6,433 nucleotides of DNA from CAZQXD01 sp964597315 (lineage in GTDB: Bacteria > Pseudomonadota > Gammaproteobacteria > Competibacterales > Competibacteraceae), in assembly GCA_964597315.1 (NCBI GenBank), contig CAZQXD010000115.1:1-6433 (forward strand). Reading direction: 5' to 3'. Below, piece by piece: positions 1 to 5,780 of the stretch (position 1 is the stretch's first letter; each line of letters opens with the position of its first letter). The notes below the pieces were generated by a model. The model made no database searches and was not told the DNA's origin. It saw nothing but the letters and a program-made list of their open reading frames with translations. The position numbers were made by a program, and so were the translations under genes.

Positions 1-219
1 ATGTTCGTCTGCAAACGCCGGGGCAAGGTGGTTGAGCGTCGGCATCTGGACCGGCCGCAGGCGTTAGGGGCCCAGGGTTGCGGCGATTTTGAGACTGAAC
101 GGGTGGCGTTCAACGGGGAGCGGGATCATGTGCATCTCTTGGTCAGCCACCCACCTAACGTCTCCGTTGCTGCCCTGGTCAACAGTCTCAAAGGGGTTTC
201 CAGTCGCCGGCTTAAGCAG

Positions 220-440
220 CCGCTATGGTCTTCGGCCAAAAACCGAGCATGAAACTCCAGCAAGAGGGAAGTTGTAGGATGTGGTGAGCTTTGCGAACCG
301 CATCGATGGGCAGCAGCAGGTCCCGGTGCGGTTCGTTCCTCACCGCACCCTACTTCTACTGCAAGAAAACAAAGAAAAATCGAAAAATCGGATGACCGAA
401 AAAACAATCAGTTATAGATCGTCTATTGTTAGTTTCATAC
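220..440. mobile_element. Non-coding MITE-like insert inside the tnpA remnant
   Basis: This stretch separates the two halves of the TnpA reading frame and codes for nothing I recognise. CAG occurs on both sides (217-219 and 441-443), which could be a 3-bp target duplication but may be chance. Imperfect inverted 10-mers, GCATGAAACT at 247-256 and AGTTTCATAC at 431-440 (9 of 10 paired), suggest that the mobile unit may be 247-440. A long palindrome fills the middle (274-353). The right part (354-440) is strikingly AT-rich and includes a tandem AAAAATCG (375-390) and a small hairpin with ATAGA and TCTAT arms (414-426). The insert length is not a multiple of three. The exact ends and the class of element are uncertain. 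Confidence 0.5.
274..353. repeat. Long imperfect palindrome, probably a dispersed REP/MITE-type repeat
   Basis: The left arm (274-304) begins GTAGGATGTGGTGAG and continues to CGAACCGCATC. The right arm (325-353) is its imperfect reverse complement, reading GTAGGGTGCGGTGAG then CGAACCGCACC on the minus strand. The arms differ at a few positions, plus a 2-3 base shift in the middle, around a loop of about 20 bases (305-324). As RNA or single-stranded DNA this would form a long hairpin. From memory, GTAGGGTGCGGTGAG-type sequences are dispersed repeats in several proteobacterial genomes; I could not check this here. Confidence 0.7.
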
Positions 441-585
441 CAGGAATTCCCAGAGCTACAGCGCTTCTGGTCGATTCGCAAAAGCGCGGGGGCGCTGGGG
501 CGCCCCGGCGACTTTGCCGCCAGCGTGGGGGAAGCGCCTATCTCTGTCCTTCGCCAGTACATCGAACAGCGGCAGAGTCCCGATG

Positions 586-651
586 AGGCCGGGCGGGGGC
601 TGCGCGCCCCGACCCGGCCTACGCTATCCATCCCTGCCGTGAACGGCAGGG
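586..651 (+). repeat. Two tandem hairpins, probable right end of the IS200/IS605-like element
   Basis: The first hairpin has arms 586-600 and 606-620. GGCCGGG pairs with CCCGGCC and GGGGC with GCCCC, plus an outer A-T pair, with two mismatched positions and a 5-base loop. The second is CCCTGCCG-TGAA-CGGCAGGG (632-651), perfect, followed by five T (652-656). IS200/IS605 ends are subterminal hairpins recognised by TnpA, and these lie just after the tnpA C-terminus, so they fit the right end. The real tip would lie a little downstream, around 660-675. The second hairpin plus T-run could also act as a Rho-independent terminator for tnpA transcription; the two readings do not exclude each other. 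Confidence 0.6.
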
Positions 652-694
652 TTTTTCGCGTAATTTTGATAAATAGTGAAGGTCGGCAAGCGCC

Positions 695-708
695 GCGCGA
701 CGTCGCGC
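695..708. other. Perfect 14-bp palindrome upstream of phaC
   Basis: GCGCGACGTCGCGC is fully self-complementary with no spacer. It lies about 115 bases before the phaC start, after the IS-like hairpins. Such symmetry fits a dimeric regulator's operator, but the sequence is made only of common GC-rich steps and no second copy is seen in the window. The stretch 657-823 holds no gene. Confidence 0.3.
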
Positions 709-774
709 CAGAGCTTCTGGTCTGCCCCGAGGGAAGTTACCCGACCAAGAGAAGCTCGCCCCCCGGACACAGCT

Positions 775-783
775 TGCTATGCT
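775..783 (+). promoter_or_regulatory. Possible extended -10 promoter element for phaC
   Basis: TGCTATGCT matches the extended -10 pattern TGnTATnnT, with TATGCT as the hexamer, and lies about 40 bases before the chosen phaC start. No good -35 hexamer is visible 16-18 bases upstream. It is only a candidate; a promoter inside the IS remnant is also possible. Confidence 0.3.
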
Positions 784-811
784 AAGAAATAGACGTCGGC
801 AGCCTAGCAAC

Positions 812-815
812 GGAG
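812..815 (+). promoter_or_regulatory. Ribosome binding site that sets the phaC start
   Basis: GGAG lies 8 bases before the ATG at 824 and supports it over the in-frame ATG at 779. The earlier ATG would add 15 residues with no family resemblance and lies on the candidate -10. Confidence 0.6.
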
Positions 816-823
816 ACCCCTTG

Positions 824-2641
824 ATGAGCGAGCAGCACAACCCCTGGTCAAAAGACCTGCCTCCCGTGAACATGCCCGACCCCACCAAGCTGGCCGAGAA
901 CTTCCCGGAGATTGCCGAGCGCAGCCAGCGCCTGCTCAAGGACTATCTGGAGCGCCAGGCTGCGGGGGATTTCTTTACCATTCCCGACCCGGTAGTGATC
1001 GGCAAGTCCTTCATGGAATACACCCAAAAGCTGATGACCGATCCTAGCCCCTTGCTACGGGCGCAGATGAGTTTTTGGCAAGATGCCATGAAACTCTGGC
1101 ACGGCAGCACTCAACGGATGCTGGGCCAGGCGGCGGAGCCGGCCCTGAACCCGACTCCCGACGACAAGCGCTTCAAGGACGATGTCTGGGCCGAAAACGC
1201 CGTATTCGACTATATCAAACAGTCCTATCTGCTGGCCGCCCGCACTCTCCAGGAAGCCACCACCGACGTCAAGGATCTGGACCCGCGCACTGCCGATCGG
1301 GTGGCGTTTTACACCCGCCAGTTCGTGGATGCCATGGCCCCCACCAACTTCGTGGCCACCAACCCCAAAGTACTCAAGCACACCCTGGAGACCGGCGGTG
1401 AAAACCTGGTCAAGGGCTTGCGAAACCTGCTGGTAGACCTGGACCGGGGCAAGGGCCAGTTACGGATCAAAATGACCGATCTGGAGGCGTTCCGGTTGGG
1501 GGAGAACGTGGCCGTCACCCCCGGCAAGGTGGTGTTCCAGACCAAACTGATGCAGCTTCTCCAATACACCCCCACCACCGAGAAAGTCCACAAACGGCCG
1601 CTGATGATCGTGCCCCCCTGGATCAACAAGTTCTATATCCTGGATTTGCGGGCCAAGAACTCCTTTATCAAATGGGCAGTGGACCAGGGCTTCACGGTGT
1701 TCGTGCTGTCCTGGGTCAACCCCGACGAGCGGCTGGCGGACAAAGACTTCGAGGATTATCTCACCGAGGGCACCCTGGCGGCCCTGGACGCCATCGAGCA
1801 GGCCACCGGGGAGCGGGAGGTCAATGCCGCGGGCTATTGCCTAGGGGGCACGCTGCTCATGTGTACCCTGGCCTGGCTGGCGGCCCAGGGCGATGAGCGC
1901 ATCAAAAGCGCCACCTGCTTCACCACCATGCTGGATTTCGAACATGTGGGGGAACTGGAAGTCTTTATCGACGAGGACCAGCTCAAGTCCATTGAAAAGC
2001 ACATGGACGAGAAAGGCTATCTGGAAGGCTCCCAAATGGCCAATGTATTCAATATGCTGCGGGCCAACGACCTGATCTGGAACTTCGTCATCAACAATTA
2101 TCTCATGGGCAAGGACCCCATGGCCTTCGATTTGCTGTACTGGAACTCCGACTCCACCCGCATGCCCCGGAATATGCACAGCTTTTATCTGCGCAATATG
2201 TACCAGCACAACCGGCTCCGGGAACCCGGCGGCATCACCCTGGCCGGGGTGCCCATCGACCTGGGCAAGATCACCTCGCCGGTGTATTTCCTCTCCACCC
2301 GTGAAGACCATATCGCCCCCTGGACCGCCACCTATGCCGGCGCCCGCCTCCCGGGCGGGCCGGTGCGCTTTGTGCTGGGAGGCTCCGGCCATATCGCCGG
2401 GGTCATCAATCCCGCCGAGTCTAAAAAATACGGCTATTGGATCAATGAAAACCTGCCCCCGGACCCGGAGCAGTGGCTGGCCGGGGCTACCCAGAACGAA
2501 GGCTCCTGGTGGAAAGACTGGCTGAAATGGGCCCGGCCCAAGTCCGGTCCCAAGGTGCCGGCCCGGACCCCGGGAGATGGCAAGCTGAGCGTGCTGGAGG
2601 ATGCGCCCGGGTCTTATGTGAAGGTGCGGATCGACGAGTGA
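824..2641 (+). CDS. phaC: Class I poly(3-hydroxyalkanoate) synthase PhaC
   Basis: This cytoplasmic, granule-associated enzyme polymerises (R)-3-hydroxyacyl-CoA, typically 3-hydroxybutyryl-CoA, into polyhydroxyalkanoate storage polymer and releases CoA. The product is 605 residues, the usual length of class I synthases. An N-terminal PhaC_N-type region (about 70-290, with FVATNPK and LENLVKGLRNLL-like family sequence) precedes an alpha/beta-hydrolase core. The lipase-box-like GYCLGG gives the nucleophile Cys339. Asp495 in STREDHIAPW and His523 in GGSGHIAGVINP complete the triad, matching Cys319, Asp480 and His508 of Cupriavidus necator PhaC. PPWINKFYILDL and FVLSWVNPD are also family-typical, as is the C-terminal APGSYVK. 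The gene looks intact. No phaA, phaB, phaR or phasin gene adjoins it in the window, so precursor supply must be coded elsewhere. It converges with puuD. The 48-bp gap between them has small inverted repeats but no T-run. Confidence 0.96.
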   Translation: MSEQHNPWSKDLPPVNMPDPTKLAENFPEIAERSQRLLKDYLERQAAGDFFTIPDPVVIGKSFMEYTQKLMTDPSPLLRAQMSFWQDAMKLWHGSTQRMLGQAAEPALNPTPDDKRFKDDVWAENAVFDYIKQSYLLAARTLQEATTDVKDLDPRTADRVAFYTRQFVDAMAPTNFVATNPKVLKHTLETGGENLVKGLRNLLVDLDRGKGQLRIKMTDLEAFRLGENVAVTPGKVVFQTKLMQLLQYTPTTEKVHKRPLMIVPPWINKFYILDLRAKNSFIKWAVDQGFTVFVLSWVNPDERLADKDFEDYLTEGTLAALDAIEQATGEREVNAAGYCLGGTLLMCTLAWLAAQGDERIKSATCFTTMLDFEHVGELEVFIDEDQLKSIEKHMDEKGYLEGSQMANVFNMLRANDLIWNFVINNYLMGKDPMAFDLLYWNSDSTRMPRNMHSFYLRNMYQHNRLREPGGITLAGVPIDLGKITSPVYFLSTREDHIAPWTATYAGARLPGGPVRFVLGGSGHIAGVINPAESKKYGYWINENLPPDPEQWLAGATQNEGSWWKDWLKWARPKSGPKVPARTPGDGKLSVLEDAPGSYVKVRIDE

Positions 2642-2689
2642 GCGGCTGGCCGGGTTCGCCCAGCGGGACTCAAGGACGGTTTCCCGCAG

Positions 2690-3889
2690 CTACCGGATAG
2701 GAGCGCCCTGGTTGTACCAGGTATCCAGCAGTACCCGCTCGGCCTCGGTCATGCCGGTGAGATTGCCCAGGGGCATGCTCTTGTTCACCACCGCCCGTGC
2801 GTGGATGCGGGCCGCCCAGGACCGGATTTGTTCCGGGGTGTCGAACATCACCCCGGCCGGGGCGGTGGTGAAGGTCTGTTCGCTGGGCTTTGCGGAATGG
2901 CACGTGTTGCAACGCTGCTGGATGACCGACCGCACCTGAGCGAAGCTGGCCACGGCGGCCTGCTCCGGGGCGATCTGGCGCGGCGCCGGGACCAGCGCAA
3001 CGGCCAGCACCCCGATCAGCACCGCGCCGGCCACCGCCAGTAGGGGGTTAGCCCTGCCCTTGTGACGTTGCAGAAAAAACGCCCGCGCCAGCACCCCCGC
3101 CAACATGATGACCAGCAACACCGCCCAGCCGTAGGGGTGGTTATAGGTCATGGGATAGTGGCTGCTGATCATGATAAACAGCAGGGGCAGAGTGAAATAG
3201 GTGTTGTGCACCGAGCGTTGCTTACCCCGCTGGCCGTAGACCGGATCGGGGGCCTGGCCGGCGCGGATGGCATCCACCATTTTCATTTGGCCGGGGATGA
3301 TGACGAAAAACACATTAGCCACCATCAGGGTGCCGATCATGGCCCCCACGTGGATATAAGCCCCCCGGCCGCTAAAAATCCTGAACAACAGGACATCCGC
3401 CACCACAATCAAGGCAAACACCGCCATCCCCAGGCGCATCGCGGTCTTGATGCGCTTGCAAAGCTGGTCGTAGGTCAGCCAACCGCCGACCAGAAAAACG
3501 CTGCTGATGGCAATGGCCCCGGCCGGGGTCAGGTCGGCCACTTGACGGTCGATCAGATAGGCGGCGGCCCCATGCCAGTAGACGATGCCCAACAGCAGCA
3601 TGCCGCTGATCCAGGTGATATAGGCTTCCCATTTGAACCAGTGCAGCGCCTCGGTGAGCGGCTCGTGCTGGGGACCCAACAGGTATTTCTGGTTGTGATA
3701 AAAACCGCCCCCATGCACCGACCACAGTTCCCCGTACACCCCTCGCTCCGTATCCTTGGGGTCCCTGGGGGGGGTGAGGTGGTTGTCCAAGAACACAAAG
3801 TAGAACGACGCCCCGATCCAGGCCACGCCGGAGATGACATGCAGCCACCGGACCAGCAGGTTGGCCCAGTCCATAAGATACGCCTCCAA
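2690..3889 (-). CDS. puuD: Membrane urate oxidase PuuD with C-terminal cytochrome c domain
   Basis: PuuD oxidises urate to 5-hydroxyisourate at the cytoplasmic membrane. Unlike soluble uricase it is thought to pass electrons through its cytochrome c domain to the respiratory chain instead of making H2O2. The 399-residue product has a polytopic N-terminal domain (Urate_ox_N type). It begins DWANLLVRWLHVISGVAWIG and includes HGGGFYH and several hydrophobic helices (about 13-35, 91-110, 123-141, 152-170, 177-199, 230-245, 253-272, 284-301). The C-terminal domain follows, with haem motif CNTCH (Cys327, Cys330, His331) and probable axial Met372 in SMPLGN. It is the last gene of uraD-uraH-puuD, 45 bases after uraH. 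The chosen start is TTG at 3889, since family proteins commonly begin a few residues before DW.NLL.RWLH and GGAGG lies 6 bases upstream. ATG at 3874 (394 residues) also has GGAGG, 8 bases upstream, and cannot be excluded. Function is inferred from family and context and is strong. Confidence 0.93.
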   Translation of the reverse strand: MEAYLMDWANLLVRWLHVISGVAWIGASFYFVFLDNHLTPPRDPKDTERGVYGELWSVHGGGFYHNQKYLLGPQHEPLTEALHWFKWEAYITWISGMLLLGIVYWHGAAAYLIDRQVADLTPAGAIAISSVFLVGGWLTYDQLCKRIKTAMRLGMAVFALIVVADVLLFRIFSGRGAYIHVGAMIGTLMVANVFFVIIPGQMKMVDAIRAGQAPDPVYGQRGKQRSVHNTYFTLPLLFIMISSHYPMTYNHPYGWAVLLVIMLAGVLARAFFLQRHKGRANPLLAVAGAVLIGVLAVALVPAPRQIAPEQAAVASFAQVRSVIQQRCNTCHSAKPSEQTFTTAPAGVMFDTPEQIRSWAARIHARAVVNKSMPLGNLTGMTEAERVLLDTWYNQGAPIR

Positions 3890-3900
3890 GGGGAACCTCC
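3883..3900 (-). promoter_or_regulatory. Two ribosome binding sites leaving the puuD start ambiguous
   Basis: Read on the minus strand, GGAGG at 3900-3896 precedes TTG 3889 by 6 bases. A second GGAGG at 3887-3883 precedes ATG 3874 by 8 bases. The second site lies inside the first codons of the longer form. Both starts are in frame and differ by five residues. Confidence 0.5.
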
Positions 3901-3934
3901 GAAGATGGTGTCGATGGGAGTTTCGGGCGGCGGT

Positions 3935-4285
3935 TCAACTGCCTCGGTAAGTGGCGAAACTCCAGGGGCTGGCCACCAGGGGCACATGATAGTTCTGGCT
4001 GGGGTCGCTCACCCCGAAACGCACCGGCACTTGGTCCAGAAACGGCGGCTCGCCCCTCTCCCCCCATCCGGCGAAATAGGCGCCCATATGAAACAACAAT
4101 TCGTAGCGCCCGGCCCGCAACGCCTCGCCCAGCAACAAGGGCTGATCGGTGCGGCCATCGGCATTGGTATGCACGGTTTTGAGTAAGGTCCAGCAATCCG
4201 CGTCCAGTCGGCTCAGATCGACGCGAACACCGGCGGCCGGGCAGCCATGGGCGGTGTCTAGGATATGGGTGGATAGTTTCGCCAT
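3935..4285 (-). CDS. uraH: 5-hydroxyisourate hydrolase (transthyretin-like)
   Basis: This enzyme hydrolyses 5-hydroxyisourate, the unstable product of urate oxidation, to OHCU. The 116-residue length is normal for the family. It starts MAKLSTHILDTA, with His7 as a catalytic residue. Arg45 lies in NADGR and His100 in NYHVPL, and the protein ends in the hallmark YRGS. These correspond to the His, Arg, His and C-terminal Tyr-Arg-Gly-Ser active-site residues known for the family. There is no signal peptide, so it acts in the cytoplasm as a presumed tetramer. GGAG lies 10 bases before the ATG. It sits 24 bases after uraD and 45 before puuD, so it is almost certainly co-transcribed with both. The ending SPWSFATYRGS differs slightly from the common consensus but keeps the key residues. 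Confidence 0.95.
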   Translation of the reverse strand: MAKLSTHILDTAHGCPAAGVRVDLSRLDADCWTLLKTVHTNADGRTDQPLLLGEALRAGRYELLFHMGAYFAGWGERGEPPFLDQVPVRFGVSDPSQNYHVPLVASPWSFATYRGS

Positions 4286-4309
4286 GGGACGCTCTCTCCG
4301 TTGGGGCTG

Positions 4310-4831
4310 TCAGGTACGGTCCAGCAACTTGTTCAGCCGCAACCGGGCGATGGTGTAGACCTGCTCCAGGCCCAGGTTCCGCTCGGTCTCGGGGTCGTTG
4401 GCCAGACGCCGTTCCAGTTCGGCCAGGATGCCGTGCTTGGTGTGGTGACCCACGGCGATGATGAAGGGAAAGCCAAACCTGTCCCGGTAGGCAGCGTTGA
4501 GGCGGGTGATGCGCTCCAGTTCCTCTCGGGTCAGGGCGTCGAGACCGGCGCCGACCTGTTCCCCTCTGGAGGATTCCGTCAGCTCCCCGGCCTGGGCCGC
4601 CTGGCCAGCCAGTTCTGGGTGCGCCCGCAGCAGGGCCAGTTGCTCACCTCGGCTGGCCTGCCGCGCAACGGCCACCATGGCGGCATGTAAGTGAGCCACA
4701 TCGGCGAAAGGCCGCCCGTCCCAAGCCCGCTCGGCCACCCAGGGCGAGTGTTCGAAAATAGCCCCCAGCATCCCCACAAACCGGTCCCGGTCCAAGGTGT
4801 TGAGTGTGGGTATATCACAGCTTCGGGTCAT
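4310..4831 (-). CDS. uraD: OHCU decarboxylase
   Basis: UraD decarboxylates 2-oxo-4-hydroxy-4-carboxy-5-ureidoimidazoline stereospecifically to (S)-allantoin, the last step of urate-to-allantoin conversion, in the cytoplasm. The product is 173 residues, as expected. Family marks are His71 in AHPELAG (the catalytic His position), Glu91 in SSRGEQ followed by AGLD, FGFPFI at 119-124, and IARLRL with Arg163 near the end. I chose ATG at 4831 because AGGAG lies 9 bases upstream; an 11-codon TTG extension to 4864 has no such support. It is the first gene of the uraD-uraH-puuD operon. Upstream is a 55-bp gap to the end of the unknown gene on the same strand. I see no clear promoter there, so either a promoter I cannot recognise or read-through drives the operon. 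No purine-responsive operator is obvious. Confidence 0.94.
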   Translation of the reverse strand: MTRSCDIPTLNTLDRDRFVGMLGAIFEHSPWVAERAWDGRPFADVAHLHAAMVAVARQASRGEQLALLRAHPELAGQAAQAGELTESSRGEQVGAGLDALTREELERITRLNAAYRDRFGFPFIIAVGHHTKHGILAELERRLANDPETERNLGLEQVYTIARLRLNKLLDRT

Positions 4832-4840
4832 GGAATCACG

Positions 4841-4845
4841 CTCCT
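4841..4845 (-). promoter_or_regulatory. Ribosome binding site that sets the uraD start
   Basis: AGGAG on the minus strand lies 9 bases before ATG 4831. This favours that ATG over the upstream in-frame TTG at 4864. Confidence 0.65.
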
Positions 4846-4886
4846 GGAAAAAGTGGAGAAACAATGACGCCAGCGCAAGGTGTAGC

Positions 4887-5399
4887 CTACGAAAGCTGCG
4901 TCTTTAGTCGAGATTTTGCCGAGTGCAATAAGACCTTGGAATAAATCTTGTGAAACCCGAGTAAAGCTTTGAAGACCAGGCCCAAGGTCGGCTCGCCCCG
5001 GGTGTTTTTCACTAGGACAATGGCCGATCCAAAATATAAGCGTGTACCACCCTCTATCCCTGGAGACATAGACATAAGCCAGGACCGGGTACGATTATTG
5101 ATGTCCGACAACAATAGCTGATTTTCAGCCCGCCGTTCCACATGCCATGCCGCAAACGTATCCAGGGAACCCTTTGCAAGCAATTTAGCTTGGGCATCGG
5201 TAGAGGGTCGCGAAATCGCCCATTTCAGGATTAACCGTTCCAGCTTAAAGACCCAAGTGGTGTAAAAGGCCGTCACATACTGAGCATGGGAAACTCGGGC
5301 CTGAATATCCACAAAAAAACAGTCTGTATAGGCTCCGGCTTCACGGTACTTTTCCAGGAACGCACTGTCGGGAATCTGACATGATTTAATAGCGAACAT
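4887..5399 (-). CDS. Conserved-looking protein of unknown function, 170 residues
   Basis: I do not recognise this protein with certainty. It looks soluble, with no signal peptide or clear membrane helix, and is rich in aromatic residues. It starts MFAIKSCQIPD and has a central WHVERRAENQLLL and RTRSWLM. Then come GTRLYFGSAIV (about 118-128) and a C-terminal LLGFHKIYSKVLL. Alternating polar strands ending in a helix, with the FHKIYS-like ending, recall DUF2867 or other SRPBCC-like (START-like) folds, but this is only a hint. Start ATG 5399 is chosen for AAGGAG 8 bases upstream. A second ATG at 5417 overlaps the TGA of the VOC gene (TGATG) and would add six residues. The gene is tightly coupled to the VOC gene and is probably in one operon with it and the LysE-type exporter. 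Base composition is less GC-rich than in uraD just downstream. Confidence 0.8.
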   Translation of the reverse strand: MFAIKSCQIPDSAFLEKYREAGAYTDCFFVDIQARVSHAQYVTAFYTTWVFKLERLILKWAISRPSTDAQAKLLAKGSLDTFAAWHVERRAENQLLLSDINNRTRSWLMSMSPGIEGGTRLYFGSAIVLVKNTRGEPTLGLVFKALLGFHKIYSKVLLHSAKSRLKTQLS

Positions 5400-5407
5400 T
5401 ATCGACG

Positions 5408-5413
5408 CTCCTT
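5408..5413 (-). promoter_or_regulatory. Ribosome binding site that sets the start of the 170-residue protein
   Basis: AAGGAG on the minus strand lies 8 bases before ATG 5399. It also falls inside the reading frame if the overlapping ATG at 5417 were used, which argues for the shorter form. Confidence 0.6.
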
Positions 5414-5416
5414 CCA

Positions 5417-5746
5417 TCAGCACTCATCGGGCCGATAATCAGTGTCTGGCCATAATTCTTTTATTTCCTCTGCCTGGTTAAAAGCATTGAAATGCTCCCA
5501 GAGTATTCCGTTGACATCTGTGTCCTGAGTGAATGCAGAAACCTCCGAGTCCTCCCAGCCCAAATGCCTTAATTTTCCCGATTCATCTGGTGTACCATGA
5601 CGAACAGAAAGATTCATACTCTCTGTTCTCCATAAGGCATACTCCCCTTTGACAACCAAACACGGCGCACACCCTAGCCTTTTTGAGTAATCCTTGACGG
5701 TTTCCTCAATATTCGCGGAGGCTATTGCAATATGAATTTTTTTCAT
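5417..5746 (-). CDS. Small VOC (glyoxalase/bleomycin resistance) fold protein
   Basis: A 109-residue protein resembling a single-domain VOC-superfamily member: metal-dependent enzymes or drug-binding proteins built from two beta-alpha-beta-beta-beta modules. The first module starts KKIHIAIASANIEETVKDYSK, with His5 at the usual first metal-ligand position, then RLGC and a strand ending LSVRH. The second starts LRHLGWED, with His61 at the usual second ligand position, and continues to ILWEHF. A Glu ligand is not certain; Glu84 is a candidate. It is somewhat short for the family, so an intertwined dimer is likely. AAGG lies 6 bases before the ATG. It lies 34 bases after the LysE-type gene, and its stop overlaps a possible start of the next gene, so it is probably in the same operon. 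The substrate cannot be told; detoxification, antibiotic binding or isomerase roles are all possible. Confidence 0.75.
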   Translation of the reverse strand: MKKIHIAIASANIEETVKDYSKRLGCAPCLVVKGEYALWRTESMNLSVRHGTPDESGKLRHLGWEDSEVSAFTQDTDVNGILWEHFNAFNQAEEIKELWPDTDYRPDEC

Positions 5747-5780
5747 TGCTTACCTTAATTGTTTCAATTAATTGATTGTA

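Larger units (their letters stand above)
1..584 (+). pseudogene. tnpA: Broken IS200/IS605-family transposase TnpA (HUH, Y1 type), interrupted by an insertion
   Basis: This is a remnant of the single-strand DNA transposase of IS200/IS605 elements. The first part (1-219, frame 1) reads FVCKRRGKVV at its start, then FNGERDHVHLLV, with the HUH pair His-Val-His coded at 127-135, then NSLKGVSSRRLKQ. After codon 217-219 the homology stops, and the frame ends at a TGA at 250-252. The family sequence resumes in a different frame at 441 as QEFPELQRFWSIRKS and FAASVGEAPISVLRQYIEQ. The Tyr coded at 558-560 sits where the catalytic tyrosine of the family lies. Joining Gln 217-219 to Glu 444-446 restores a normal TnpA sequence, so an insert of about 220 bp broke the gene. 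The first codons of TnpA are missing because the gene begins before the window. The end given is where recognisable homology fades; the second frame stays open to 785. No TnpB is present. The family call is from motifs and is secure; loss of function is inferred from the frame break. Confidence 0.85.

Noticed and set aside
462..722. GCTTCTGGTC repeated at 462-471 and 713-722 style positions as a direct repeat around the tnpA tail.
   Set aside because: Only about ten bases match and the flanks differ, so chance is likely.
356..939. Minus-strand open frames across the IS remnant and the phaC 5' end.
   Set aside because: They cross hairpins and the insert, match no family, and have no supporting start site.
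1841..2392. Minus-strand open frame of 183 codons inside phaC.
   Set aside because: It lies opposite the PhaC catalytic core, has low-complexity Gly/His-rich sequence and no start signal.
2642..2689. Possible bidirectional terminator between convergent phaC and puuD: GCT/GGG with CCC/AGC around TTCG (2645-2664), and GCGGGA with TCCCGC (2663-2687).
   Set aside because: The stems are short, they compete for the same bases, and no T-run follows on either strand.
3062..4186. Long open frame on the + strand (374 codons) opposite puuD and uraH.
   Set aside because: Its product is rich in His, Gln, Gly and Pro with no family resemblance. It lies antisense to two clear genes and is a by-product of GC-rich codon use.
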